Below are positions 8,899 to 17,626 of a stretch of 36,375 nt of DNA, piece after piece. The notes below the pieces were generated by a model that saw only the letters and a program-made list of their open reading frames with translations, had not been told where the DNA came from and did no database searches. This stretch comes from Nitrosopumilaceae archaeon (GTDB lineage: Archaea > Thermoproteota > Nitrososphaeria > Nitrososphaerales > Nitrosopumilaceae). The translations under genes and the position numbers were made by a program. The stretch lies in the NCBI GenBank assembly GCA_030041535.1, contig JASHNR010000020.1, positions 1 through 36,375 of the forward strand. The letters are read 5' to 3'. Numbering within the stretch: position 1 is the stretch's first letter; the number at the start of each line of letters is the position of its first letter.

Positions 8899-10401
8899 TT
8901 GAAAAATTACGAGACTGAAGCCGCTTGGCAATATCATGATGGAACAAAACATCCAAACGGAATACTGCTCAGCAGATCCCACATGTATCATCCTGCAAAC
9001 AGGCCTACACCATACAAGACATACAAAGACGCTGCACAGATTAAACTCCCACTGGATAAACGATCAAGTGTAATTTCTGCTCTTGATGCAATCGCAATTA
9101 ACACTAAAAGTGAATGCGGAAATATTGTACCAGATATCAATGTGCTTTCAAGAACACTCTTCTTCTCAGGAGGTATCACAAAGACACTCAAATTTCCATC
9201 TCTTGGCGAGATAGAGTTTCGGGCAGCATCGTGTACTGGAGCCCTGTACCACATAGAGATCTACATAGTATGCGCTAACATTTCTGGACTTGAGGCAGGA
9301 GTTTATCATTTCAATCCACAGAATCTTTCATTGACAATATTAAGAAAGGGAGATTACCGCAAAATTCTTGCAAACGCAACGGCAAATGAACCTTTTACAT
9401 CATATGCACCTATCATGCTGGTCTTCACCGATATGTTTTCAAGAAATGCAGTCAAGTATCAAGCAAGAGAATACAGACATGCGTTTTGGGATTGCGGTAC
9501 AATTCTTTCAAATGCACTTGCAATGTCAAACATACAGAAAATGTCATACAAATTGATACTAGGTTTTGTCGACTCTGAAATAAATTCTCTTCTTGGCCTT
9601 GATGTAAAAAAAGAGGCCGCGTTAGCAATATTATCACTTGGCAACTCAAGTCAAGAACTTCCAATCCCACCTCCGCTGTCGGATATTGCAAAGGCAGAGC
9701 CAGAGCAGGACATGAATCTTTTTGCCATAAATGAGATTCACGCGTCATCTTCTCTGACAAACCATCAAGAAGTTTCATCTTGGAGAAAACAGAACACTGA
9801 ACACGTGTATCAAAAAAGCGTGAAATTAATTGAAAGTATGGAAAGTGCTTTTCCGAAAGACAGTCTAGAAACAGTCATTCTCAGGCGTGGTTCTACACGT
9901 AAATTTTCTCATAGTTCCATTTCACTTGAACAATTATCAACCATACTGAAAAGATCCACGGGCAGAATCGCTTCAGACTTTGAAGAAGAAAGTATCAATG
10001 ACATTTACTTTATAGTAAATGCAGTAGACGGGCTAGAACAGGGCTCATATTTTTATAACAAGGAACACGGCTCGTTTGAGATTTTACAAAAAGGAAACTT
10101 TAGAGATGCATCAGGACATCTGGGCCTTGACCAAAATTTACCACATGACGCATCAGTTACAATATTTTTCATGACAAATCTTCAGAAAATTCTAGGATGT
10201 TTTGGGAATCGTGGATACAGAGTTGCACAGTTAGATGCAAGCATCATGGGAGGGCGAATGTACCTTGCGTCATATGCATTGCATATTGGAGCTACAGGAC
10301 TTACATTTTATGACGACGAGGTAACAGAGTTTTTCTCCCCTCATGCCAGCAATAAAAACACCATGTTCATGATTGCAATAGGCAAGAAAGCCAAATCATA
10401 G
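8899..10401 (+). CDS. Double-domain SagB-type nitroreductase-family oxidoreductase
   Basis: A 500-residue protein with two consecutive nitroreductase/SagB-like domains (about 50-250 and 310-500). SagB/ThcOx enzymes are FMN-dependent dehydrogenases that oxidise azolines to azoles in peptide natural products. The N-terminal segment AWQYHDGTKHP and the second-domain motif RRGSTRKFSH, the usual flavin-phosphate-binding arginine region, support the family. No cyclodehydratase (YcaO) or precursor peptide is visible nearby, so the substrate is unknown and a general flavin oxidoreductase is equally possible. The start is TTG at 8899; an early in-frame ATG is absent. Confidence 0.75.
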   Translation: MKNYETEAAWQYHDGTKHPNGILLSRSHMYHPANRPTPYKTYKDAAQIKLPLDKRSSVISALDAIAINTKSECGNIVPDINVLSRTLFFSGGITKTLKFPSLGEIEFRAASCTGALYHIEIYIVCANISGLEAGVYHFNPQNLSLTILRKGDYRKILANATANEPFTSYAPIMLVFTDMFSRNAVKYQAREYRHAFWDCGTILSNALAMSNIQKMSYKLILGFVDSEINSLLGLDVKKEAALAILSLGNSSQELPIPPPLSDIAKAEPEQDMNLFAINEIHASSSLTNHQEVSSWRKQNTEHVYQKSVKLIESMESAFPKDSLETVILRRGSTRKFSHSSISLEQLSTILKRSTGRIASDFEEESINDIYFIVNAVDGLEQGSYFYNKEHGSFEILQKGNFRDASGHLGLDQNLPHDASVTIFFMTNLQKILGCFGNRGYRVAQLDASIMGGRMYLASYALHIGATGLTFYDDEVTEFFSPHASNKNTMFMIAIGKKAKS

Positions 10402-10472
10402 AGTCATACTGTAAGTTTTACATTCATACATCTCTCAATCCTTATATCTTTACTATCAAATTCATCAGGAAT

Positions 10473-10673
10473 ATGCATATCAAGAAAATTCATGTGATAC
10501 TTGCATTACTCATTCTGATTCCGTCATTTGTTAATCTCGGAGTTCCAATCTATAACAGAGATTCACCAGAATTATTAGGAATGCCATTTTTTTACTGGTT
10601 TCAAACTTTTTGGCTATTTGCATCAGCCGGATTCTACATCGTTTTTGCTCGCCTAAAGGGAAATCATGAATGA
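10473..10673 (+). CDS. DUF3311-type small membrane subunit of a sodium symporter
   Basis: A 66-residue protein with two transmembrane helices and the pattern [15 protein letters not shown]...FFYWFQTFW, matching DUF3311 proteins that sit in front of SSS-family transporters in archaea and bacteria. Its stop codon overlaps the next start by 4 bp (ATGA), indicating translational coupling. It is probably an accessory subunit of that transporter at the cell membrane. Confidence 0.8.
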   Translation: MHIKKIHVILALLILIPSFVNLGVPIYNRDSPELLGMPFFYWFQTFWLFASAGFYIVFARLKGNHE

Positions 10674-12169
10674 TTAGTTCGGACATAACTATTGCATTTG
10701 TTTCTCTTTTCATTGTGTTTATTGCGTTAGGGTTTTACGGAAAATATTGGAGAAGAGGAGATCTCAATCATGTACACGAGTGGGCTCTTGCCGGAAGAAG
10801 GCTTGGCACTACACTAGTTTTCTTTCTCATAGGTGCCGACCTTTATACTGCATACAGCTTTGTCGCAATTCCCTCTGGAGTTTTTGCCAAAGGTTCTCTC
10901 TATTTTTTTGCCATTCCCTATGTCATGCTAACTTTTGGAGTAGCACTTGTGACCATGCCAAGATTATGGACTTTGGCAAAAGAGAAAGGATACATCACGG
11001 CTTCAGATTTTGTCAAGGACAGGTTTGGCAGCACCACACTTGCAATAATGATAGCCATTACTGGGATCGTTGCCGAACTACCATACATAGCACTTCAGAT
11101 AGTAGGCATGCAAGCAGTTTTGACCGTCATGCTTGCCGGTTCTGCCAATGCCCAAATTGTAGAAGAAATTTCGCTTTTAATTTCCTTCATAGTACTGGCG
11201 GCTTTTACATACACAAGCGGTTTACGCGGAACCACACTTACTGCAATATTCAAGGATATCATCATCTGGATTACAGTTTTTGCAGTAATCATAGTAGTTC
11301 CACTTAGCATAGGTGGATTTCAACATGCTTTCAGTCAAGTAAAGGCAAATTATGTCACATTGCCTTCAGCTCTGATGCCTGCCTATGCCACACTAATTCT
11401 TGGCAGTGCATTGGCCCTCTATCTTTATCCTCATGCAATAAATGGCGTGCTAAGTTCTGAGAGTGCACAAAAGCTCCGAACAAGTACGGCACTACTCCCC
11501 CTCTATGGCGTTGGGCTTGCAATACTTGCGTTAATGGGTGTACTGGTATATGCAGTTCCCAATGCGATGAATTTTCTTTCAGGATTTCCTGAGAGTTCTC
11601 GCGGAATACTTGTAGTTCCATCTCTGATAACGTACACAATGCCTGGATGGTTTTCAGGAATTGCATTACTTGGTATTTTTGTTGGCGGTCTTGTACCTGC
11701 GGCCATCATGGCCATGGCACAGGCAAATTTGCTTACAAGAAATATAATAAAAGAATTAAAACCAAACATTACTAACAGCTCAGAGATTCGAATTACCAAA
11801 ATTTCATCAACAGTTTTTAAATTCATTGCACTAGGTTTTGTTTTTGCAGTCCCTGCAACATATGCAATATCCTTACAATTACTTGGTGGAATATTGATTG
11901 CTCAAATATTGCCCGCTGTTATTTGTGGGTTGTATGTCAAGTCCTTGAGAAAAACTCCGCTGATAATAGGCTTGCTTGTGGGCATAGGTTCTGGGATTTA
12001 TATGTTAGAAGCAGCAAATAATTTCGGAGCGCTAACAATATCACTCTTCAATACAAGTTTTGGCTCAATTTACATTGCCGTGATATCACTTGCTATCAAT
12101 CTAGCAATATCATTTGGCGGAAGCTACGCAATAAATAAGACATGTACAACAAAAATGGAAAAAAATTGA
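10670..12169 (+). CDS. Sodium:solute symporter (SSS family)
   Basis: A 499-residue polytopic membrane protein with about 13 hydrophobic helices, the normal size and layout of SSS-family sodium-coupled transporters. Family features include the N-terminal WALAGRRLG segment, which follows TM1, and [24 protein letters not shown] in the region that contributes the sodium site. The substrate cannot be read; related archaeal pairs with DUF3311 are often annotated as monocarboxylate or pantothenate-like permeases. It forms a two-gene operon with the preceding gene through a 4-bp overlap. Confidence 0.85.
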   Translation: MISSDITIAFVSLFIVFIALGFYGKYWRRGDLNHVHEWALAGRRLGTTLVFFLIGADLYTAYSFVAIPSGVFAKGSLYFFAIPYVMLTFGVALVTMPRLWTLAKEKGYITASDFVKDRFGSTTLAIMIAITGIVAELPYIALQIVGMQAVLTVMLAGSANAQIVEEISLLISFIVLAAFTYTSGLRGTTLTAIFKDIIIWITVFAVIIVVPLSIGGFQHAFSQVKANYVTLPSALMPAYATLILGSALALYLYPHAINGVLSSESAQKLRTSTALLPLYGVGLAILALMGVLVYAVPNAMNFLSGFPESSRGILVVPSLITYTMPGWFSGIALLGIFVGGLVPAAIMAMAQANLLTRNIIKELKPNITNSSEIRITKISSTVFKFIALGFVFAVPATYAISLQLLGGILIAQILPAVICGLYVKSLRKTPLIIGLLVGIGSGIYMLEAANNFGALTISLFNTSFGSIYIAVISLAINLAISFGGSYAINKTCTTKMEKN

Positions 12170-12233
12170 AGACATGATATTGCCCCATAGTCTTGATTAA
12201 AAATGCAATAAAACAAAAATTATTTTTTTAGAT

Positions 12234-12794
12234 CTACTCGTATTCCATCAGTTTCTTCTCTTCTAGAAGAGTATGCAGGTTGTGAACTGCTCTATATACC
12301 TCAGTTTCTTTCTTTGTACCAGTACAGACTAGCTTTCCAGATGCAAAGATTAGAACGACAGATCTTGGATCAAGCATTCTATGGATTAGTCCCGGGAATT
12401 GTTCTGGTTCATACATACTTCTTGGAAGACTTCGTGCTGCTTTTTCAAGGTGTACTTTTCCACCAAGGCTCACTGAGGCAACTATGTTCTGAATGGTTAT
12501 CTCAGGGTCATTTTTGATCTTTATCTTCCCCTTTCGAAGTTTCTGGACTACGGTATTCACTGCGTTAATAGCCGCCTCTTCAGATTTAGAACCAGTGCAG
12601 ACCATTTTGCCTGAGCTGAAGATCAGTGTTGCAGTCTTTGGAGATTTCAATCTAAAGACCAGTCCTGGAAATTGTTCTGGGTGATATTCTACATCTGGAA
12701 ATGTTTTTGTTATTTCAACAAGGTCAATTTTTTGATCGACTGAGGCAGAGGCAACAACGTTTACGATATCTACGATCGGTTTTGTTTGCGGCAC
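12234..12794 (-). CDS. tbp: TATA-binding protein
   Basis: Archaeal TBP, 186 residues, formed of two imperfect repeats of about 90 residues. Each contains the hallmark EQFPGL(V/I)xR and a SGKxVCTG segment (residues about 38-70 and 130-160), the saddle that binds and bends the TATA box. The start is GTG at 12794, since the frame upstream is short and the promoter lies immediately before it. It is the general initiation factor that would recognise the TATA boxes noted throughout this window. Confidence 0.95.
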   Translation of the reverse strand: MPQTKPIVDIVNVVASASVDQKIDLVEITKTFPDVEYHPEQFPGLVFRLKSPKTATLIFSSGKMVCTGSKSEEAAINAVNTVVQKLRKGKIKIKNDPEITIQNIVASVSLGGKVHLEKAARSLPRSMYEPEQFPGLIHRMLDPRSVVLIFASGKLVCTGTKKETEVYRAVHNLHTLLEEKKLMEYE

Positions 12795-12796
12795 TT

Positions 12797-12826
12797 ATAA
12801 GGGTACAATTTAGTACCATATATACC
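12797..12826 (-). promoter_or_regulatory. TBP promoter with a GGTAC inverted repeat
   Basis: On the minus strand a TATATA element at about 12817-12823 lies some 25 nt before the GTG start, implying a leaderless message. Between the TATA box and the start is the inverted repeat GGTAC-N6-GTACC, in a position where a bound protein would block initiation. A second TTATAA lies next to the start codon and is too close to be the main box. Confidence 0.45.
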
Positions 12827-12922
12827 AATTACATCCTCTACGCAGGAAAAATTGAAAAAAAATGCTCATGTAATACCACAGAGATCAAACTGCAACATCC
12901 CAAATCGCTAGTATGAGGCACA

Positions 12923-13217
12923 CTAGATCGTTCCACTGATCTTTTCTGCATCCACATCGCGAGATATTTCATAAATGGTGTCAAGTGTCAGCAATCCAAC
13001 AACTCTTAACTTATCTTCTTCTGGCCATTTCAAAGCCATATTTTTGACCAAGCTTGAATCTCTTTTTGTTCAAATCCACTTTACGATTATATTCAACAAC
13101 AATTTTGATATGAGGTTCAACATCAGTAAATTTTCTTTCATAATATATCGCTTGCATGGCAAGTTCAGGTTCAATTTTTTGCAGTCTGTTCTTTATATCA
13201 CCAAAGGAATTTGCCAT
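12923..13217 (-). pseudogene. Small conserved-type gene split by a single-base frameshift
   Basis: The first frame runs from ATG at 13217 to a stop at about 13011 (68 residues, MANSFGDIKNRLQ... to ...QKYGFEMARRR). In the +1 frame the next codons give a continuous protein-like stretch, PEEDKLRVVG, LLTLDTIYEIS and EKISGTI, ending with TAG at 12923. Joining the frames near 13020-13025 gives about 97 residues. The family is not recognised. The break may be a real mutation, a sequencing error or a programmed shift; neither half alone looks complete. Confidence 0.5.
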
Positions 13218-13362
13218 ATATTCTGCCTCAATTAGTTGAGAAATGACATCAATGCGTCAAAATCTTATTTAAGTATGTAAGCAATACACAAAAACGCGAT
13301 ATGGTACAAATCTAGGTGATCTTATTGAATTATATTCTGCGAGAAAAGAGCTTTCAAAATAA

Positions 13363-13719
13363 ATGAATTTTGGAAAAATATTTGACCGCAAAAAAACTGA
13401 TAGTTCTAGTAAAAATTTAGGAGAGATTTACAAAATAAAAGAAGAGATAGAGAAAGAAGACAAGATATTCGAAAATGAATTGCCTGTAAAATACGCTTTA
13501 TTGCAAAAATTTGGCACGTCTGACCTGAAAGCATTATGCAGCGAATTGTTAGGAAGCGAACCGGTAGCCGAGGAATATTATGATCCTAAAAGTGGAGATA
13601 GAAAGATACTTCCTCAGTACAAGGAAGATTTCATACATTTCATCATAGATGAATTAAGACTGTCTGAGATAAAGGACTATGCAATAAAAAATAAGATTGC
13701 AACTGACGAACTTAGATAA
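13363..13719 (+). CDS. Hypothetical soluble protein, 118 residues
   Basis: A highly charged, helical protein without signal peptide or membrane segment. The middle (ENELPVKYALLQKFGTSDLKALCSELLG) resembles a helix-turn-helix-like or SAP-like small domain but is not a recognisable match. ATG start. It stands alone between the frameshifted gene and the convergent Vgb-like gene. Confidence 0.5.
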   Translation: MNFGKIFDRKKTDSSSKNLGEIYKIKEEIEKEDKIFENELPVKYALLQKFGTSDLKALCSELLGSEPVAEEYYDPKSGDRKILPQYKEDFIHFIIDELRLSEIKDYAIKNKIATDELR

Positions 13720-13742
13720 TAGCAATGAAGGCTGTTGCAGAA

Positions 13743-15257
13743 TTAGCTGTTTGGAATAATAAGATCAAAAAAGATTGTTTTTGTTACAATTCCATCAGAT
13801 ACACTAACCCCTAGCGTATAGTTACCTGGAGGAGAAGAATAATTCCGCAATAGTAGTTGTGCGTCATGACTAGAAGAAAGATCAAGAGTGCTTGGAGATA
13901 ATTGCACATCAAGATTTCCAAAACCTGCAGCTGGAACCAATGAACTTGAAGCATTCAAAAATACGCGGTTTGCGCTGTAGGGACTCTGGCCATCAATTTT
14001 TAGATTTACAGATATTTCTTTTGAAGCATCAGAGCTTAGGATAATCTTGCTTGTATCAGACGATATGGAAAAAGGTAATGGTACATGACCATCAATTTTT
14101 GCTATTTTGTTAGTGTTCCATTCTGAAAACCACAGTATCATGTTGTCACTAGGATCTGTGGCTATGTTAAGAGGATATGTTAGATAACCATCTGATGGCC
14201 TAGATGGAATATCATACTCTACCATTGTTTTGTTCACAGTATCAAAGTATGCAAGCTTGTTTCCCTCATGTTCATTAAACCACAAATCTTTACCATCATT
14301 AATTCCTCGTATCCAAAATGGAAGTGTTGTTGCGTGATACACGTTTTGTGAAGTTGGATACCGTGTAACCTGATCATTTCCAAGATTGTACAGGGTAAGA
14401 AAACTTGTGCCATGCTCTGTCAGCCATATAGAATCATTATCTACAAGAAGATCAGTCGGTGATGAAAGCTGGGTCTGGTTATCTACTGGAATTTCTTTCA
14501 CTTTTGTGATTCCAGTCACAGTGCCATTTTCACGGTCTATGTTAAATTCAACAATCTTTTGAGCGGTTATTTCTGTGACCCACACTGAATTGTTTTGTAA
14601 GTACAATCCAGCAGGTGCAGTACCATTGCCAAGGTCAAATGCAGATACTTTATAACCAGTTTGTGAATCAGTGTTTTTTTCTATAACACACAAGGCATCA
14701 CCGCTAAGGGTAGTAAACCACACATCTCCAGTGTTTGCATCTGCCTTCATCTGAAATGCAGAACCCGCCTCTGAGAAAATAGAGTGAAAAGTATCGTTTG
14801 TAGGATCAAAATACCATATCGATTTGGTTCCAAGCGGGGAAAACCATATGATTCCATCCTTATCTTGAACTACAGTCCAGACCATAGTTGTGTTCTGACC
14901 AGGATTGAAATACTGAGAATTACTGTCTGCTATCTCATAATTTTCTAGTTGCCCTGATTTTTGATCAAAGCTGTAAAGTAAGTCAGATTTGGATGATGTA
15001 ACCCACACTGTTCCTGTTTTATCCACAATTAGACCGTTAGGTCCAGAATTATCAGGTAGTGAGTATTCTTGCAGATATGGATTTTGACTTGGAGTGGGAT
15101 TCAAGATATATCCTGAGGGTTCAGACGCGGTCGGTTTTTGAGATACAACCCAAGCTATAGCAAAGCCAATTAGTACTATCCCTATAACAGCACCCATCTT
15201 TTTAGATATCAAAATGCTCTCCTTGAAATTCATGTCTAGTTTCTTTATTAGTGTCAC
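13743..15257 (-). CDS. Membrane-anchored Vgb-like (streptogramin lyase-type) beta-propeller
   Basis: A 504-residue protein with one N-terminal membrane anchor (about 20-40) and an extracytoplasmic propeller. Repeats carry the pattern GxVWxTxxxxDxLxxFD and DxxIWFxxxG, typical of virginiamycin B lyase/NHL propellers. The last 110 residues form an Ig-like beta domain. Such proteins are frequent in thaumarchaeal genomes with no antibiotic link; the lyase function is not supported here and a surface binding or redox-sensing role is an open guess. The annotated start is GTG at 15257; ATG at 15233 is an alternative that keeps the anchor. Confidence 0.7.
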   Translation of the reverse strand: MTLIKKLDMNFKESILISKKMGAVIGIVLIGFAIAWVVSQKPTASEPSGYILNPTPSQNPYLQEYSLPDNSGPNGLIVDKTGTVWVTSSKSDLLYSFDQKSGQLENYEIADSNSQYFNPGQNTTMVWTVVQDKDGIIWFSPLGTKSIWYFDPTNDTFHSIFSEAGSAFQMKADANTGDVWFTTLSGDALCVIEKNTDSQTGYKVSAFDLGNGTAPAGLYLQNNSVWVTEITAQKIVEFNIDRENGTVTGITKVKEIPVDNQTQLSSPTDLLVDNDSIWLTEHGTSFLTLYNLGNDQVTRYPTSQNVYHATTLPFWIRGINDGKDLWFNEHEGNKLAYFDTVNKTMVEYDIPSRPSDGYLTYPLNIATDPSDNMILWFSEWNTNKIAKIDGHVPLPFSISSDTSKIILSSDASKEISVNLKIDGQSPYSANRVFLNASSSLVPAAGFGNLDVQLSPSTLDLSSSHDAQLLLRNYSSPPGNYTLGVSVSDGIVTKTIFFDLIIPNS

Positions 15258-15381
15258 GAATATTCTTGCCTAATCTAGAACTACACATCACAAATAGACC
15301 AGATACACCATTATCACTGCTTGAAAACAAGATCCAAAACCATGACCAAATATAATATACCAAAACTGTCTAACCCACACA

Positions 15382-15897
15382 ATGCAAAAAAAATACCTGC
15401 TTTTAGTGGTTTATTTCAGTTTCTTTGCAGGTCTTGTGACTTATGAAATAATGCACCCATCGTTTAGCACTGATGCCGCAAAAGTGGGCAATTACGAAGT
15501 CCAGGTATCTACAACACCTTCAGTACCTAACGTAGGAAGTGATACAAAGATTCACTTTCTAGTATTGGACCAGAATGGCAACCAAGTTGACAAAATCAGG
15601 ATGGGTTTAGAAATATATTATAACGACAATTTAATGAAAGAATTTCCTCCAAATGATTACACAGGATCATTTGACATAGATTACACATTTCAGGAACCTG
15701 GAAATCATGTATTTAGAACCGAGATTTTTGATCCGAGTACTGGAAATATAGAATTATACGAATTCAATATAACGACGCTTAGCCTATACGCATCAATTTT
15801 TGTAGTTTTAGTGATTGCAGGAGTTGGAGGCGCAGGAGGCATGGTCATAGCGATACTGATCTTTGCCAAACGAACACGCCCAAGCTCCAGATATTGA
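15382..15897 (+). CDS. Bitopic membrane protein with extracytoplasmic beta domain
   Basis: A 171-residue protein with an N-terminal signal or anchor helix (1-22) and a second helix near the C-terminus (about 134-162) before a short basic tail. The domain between reads like an Ig-like or YtkA-like beta sandwich (NVGSDTKIHFLVLDQNG, GSFDIDYTFQEPGNHVFRTE). It is divergent from the Vgb-like gene across a 124-bp intergenic region. Exact function is unknown; YtkA-like domains occur in copper and cytochrome-oxidase maturation settings, but that link is only a possibility here. Confidence 0.65.
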   Translation: MQKKYLLLVVYFSFFAGLVTYEIMHPSFSTDAAKVGNYEVQVSTTPSVPNVGSDTKIHFLVLDQNGNQVDKIRMGLEIYYNDNLMKEFPPNDYTGSFDIDYTFQEPGNHVFRTEIFDPSTGNIELYEFNITTLSLYASIFVVLVIAGVGGAGGMVIAILIFAKRTRPSSRY

Positions 15898-15902
15898 GAA
15901 AG

Positions 15903-15997
15903 GCGTGGTCCACAAATGCAGGACACTTGGAGATTACCTCCCTTTGAACAGGGCGCCTTTGCGCTTGGTTCGCATAACAGTTCCTGCAGGACCACGC
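15903..15997. ncRNA. Candidate structured RNA closed by a 9-bp helix
   Basis: A 95-nt GC-rich island in AT-rich flanks. The ends pair perfectly (GCGTGGTCC at 15903-15911 with GGACCACGC at 15989-15997), followed by a 5-nt one-sided bulge and a second helix (TGCAGGA 15917-15923 with TCCTGCA 15982-15988). Inside, GGAG/CTCC and GCGC/GCGC hairpins are possible. It begins 6 nt after the stop of the upstream gene, and a small hairpin (AAGCCA/TGGCTT with a T-rich loop) follows at 16004-16021. It does not fit tRNA, 5S rRNA, SRP or RNase P RNA. The strand is undetermined. Confidence 0.45.
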
Positions 15998-16038
15998 TAT
16001 GTCAAGCCATTTTTTGTGGCTTTGTGAACATGTGGTAT

Positions 16039-16096
16039 AATGAATTCCATAATATTTAAGAATTCATTTAAAAAATTTTGAATTAAATTTTAATTC
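16039..16096. repeat. Two adjacent AT-rich inverted repeats, probable convergent terminator region
   Basis: AATGAATTC (16039-16047) pairs with GAATTCATT (16060-16068), 9 bp with a 12-nt loop. A second repeat, GAATTAA-ATT-TTAATTC, lies at 16080-16096. They sit between two convergent genes in a 346-bp gene-free stretch with T- and A-runs, so termination in both directions is the simplest reading. Nothing else is seen from 16097 to 16243. Confidence 0.4.
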
Positions 16097-16243
16097 ATCA
16101 ATTTATTGTCAATATAATATCACTTTTATCTACAGTATGGAAAACATTGAAAATTAGCACATAACTCCAGTTGCCTGTACGAGTAACATACTATTATGCA
16201 TCTTGCAATACTAGATTTTTCTGCAGATATTGGATTCCATTCA

Positions 16244-16771
16244 TTAGGATGGTGAAGATGTCGACTCCGAGGCTGGTATGCTTCCAAAGTACGCTCTAAC
16301 ATGCGGCCTCAATAGATAGAATATGATAATTCCGTTAATCACCAAGTTTGCAACCTCTACAAGATGAAACAACGCAGCCACTATTGCAAATATTCCTATG
16401 CCAACACTTGCAAAAACAATCATGCTGATCCTTGCCCACTGATATCCTTTCAGTAATCCATATGCTACAAAGAAAGAAGATATTCCTATGATGAACATTA
16501 TGACAGCAATTATGACATGGTTTGGATGAAATAACCAAATAAAGAAAGAAAATATCCCTATGATGAACATTATGACACCTGTGCCATAAATGAACTGGGC
16601 ACCTAAATGCCAAGGCATTTGCAATTGCATTCCCATTATACCAAACTCTGGCATTTTTTGGAGTGGTGCAAACAGAGCAGATACTGAACCATTGATTATC
16701 ATAAGCATGGCGGCAACTATAGACATGGCACTTAGAGCTGCTACACCATAAGGGCATCTTTGCATTATCAC
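16244..16771 (-). CDS. Four-helix membrane protein of unknown function
   Basis: A 175-residue protein with four hydrophobic helices (about 8-35, 55-80, 85-108 and 115-150) and a polar serine-rich C-terminus. The near-identical stretches IMFIIGIFSFF and IMFIIGISSFF point to an internal duplication of one helix unit. The layout resembles small DUF2127-like or YeaQ-like membrane proteins but no family is certain. ATG at 16771 gives MIMQ; the second Met is equally possible. Confidence 0.6.
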   Translation of the reverse strand: MIMQRCPYGVAALSAMSIVAAMLMIINGSVSALFAPLQKMPEFGIMGMQLQMPWHLGAQFIYGTGVIMFIIGIFSFFIWLFHPNHVIIAVIMFIIGISSFFVAYGLLKGYQWARISMIVFASVGIGIFAIVAALFHLVEVANLVINGIIIFYLLRPHVRAYFGSIPASESTSSPS

Positions 16772-16847
16772 TAGTAAGGAAATTTTACCTTATTAGGATG
16801 TACCAGGACATCATAAACGAAAGGCCTTATAGAAAACATTGGAATTT

Positions 16848-17060
16848 TTATTCCAACATTGTCCAAAATCTAGAGTATCTGAAAAGGCCTACCCATCCAG
16901 ATATGAAGAATACTAGAGACAATACAAATAGAAAATAGAGATCTCTTTTACGATGTGCAAGATCCATATTGAGAAAGATGAATGCACCCATACCGATCAA
17001 TCCAAAAAACAGGAGTAGCCTCCCAAGTCGCTTCCAATTCAAGTATAGGACAAATAACAA
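16848..17060 (-). CDS. Small two-helix membrane protein
   Basis: A 70-residue protein with a TTG start, a basic N-terminus (WKRLGR) and two hydrophobic helices (about 14-31 and 41-58) joined by the charged loop AHRKRD. No family is recognised. The next ATG would remove much of the first helix, so the TTG start is preferred. Confidence 0.4.
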   Translation of the reverse strand: MLFVLYLNWKRLGRLLLFFGLIGMGAFIFLNMDLAHRKRDLYFLFVLSLVFFISGWVGLFRYSRFWTMLE

Positions 17061-17139
17061 CTGAGATATAAAATAGATATGGCTTTAGATTTAAGGTAAC
17101 CACTACAAAATTCATTTAGAAAATAACTTTTAACGACAA

Positions 17140-17595
17140 TTATACAATCCCGCATTTTGCATAATATTGTTGATGATATTCTTCTGCCCTGTAGAACTCT
17201 GGTGCATGTAATATCTCAGTTACAATTTTTTTCCCCGGTTTTTCTAAGTTTTGGAGTTGTTCCTTTGATTGCTTGGCTGTTTTTTCTTGATCTTGGTCAT
17301 GACAGAAGATCACTGACCTATACTGAACACCCACATCTGGACCTTGTCGGTTCAATGATGTCGGATCATGACAATGCCAAAAAACATTTAGGATCTCAGC
17401 ATATGATATAACAGACGGGTCAAACTCAACCTGAACTACTTCTGCATGCCCGGTTTGATCCGAACACACATCTTCATATGTTGGATTACTTGTGTTGCCT
17501 CCCATATATCCCACCGCTGTCGATGTCACGCCCTTTATCTTTCTGAATTCGTGCTCTACGCACCAAAAACATCCAGCTCCAAAAGTAGCCTTCAT
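17140..17595 (-). CDS. msrA: Peptide methionine sulfoxide reductase MsrA
   Basis: MsrA reduces methionine-S-sulfoxide in proteins and free methionine. The catalytic GAGCFWC motif is near residues 7-13 with the essential first cysteine, followed by the family segments GYMGG, HAEVVQVEFDP, FWHCHDPTSLNRQGPDVGVQYRS and a C-terminal AKCG cysteine that can act in recycling. At 151 residues the length is normal. It is cytoplasmic and probably protects against oxidative damage; Met-rich exported proteins elsewhere in the window would not be reached by it. Confidence 0.95.
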   Translation of the reverse strand: MKATFGAGCFWCVEHEFRKIKGVTSTAVGYMGGNTSNPTYEDVCSDQTGHAEVVQVEFDPSVISYAEILNVFWHCHDPTSLNRQGPDVGVQYRSVIFCHDQDQEKTAKQSKEQLQNLEKPGKKIVTEILHAPEFYRAEEYHQQYYAKCGIV

Positions 17596-17626
17596 TGACA
17601 GACATGCATGATTGCTAAATTAAATC

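Noticed and set aside
13301-13310. Another TGTACCA copy upstream of the frameshifted small gene
   Set aside because: No TATA box follows at 5-6 bp and there is no paired arm, so it is not counted as a regulon member. The GTGTACCG at 24402-24409 was left out for the same reason.
15898-16001. tRNA, 5S rRNA or SRP RNA at the 95-nt structured element
   Set aside because: The acceptor-type helix is 9 bp with no CCA-adjacent tRNA arms or T-loop consensus; the 5S helix pattern and SRP helix 8 motif are absent.
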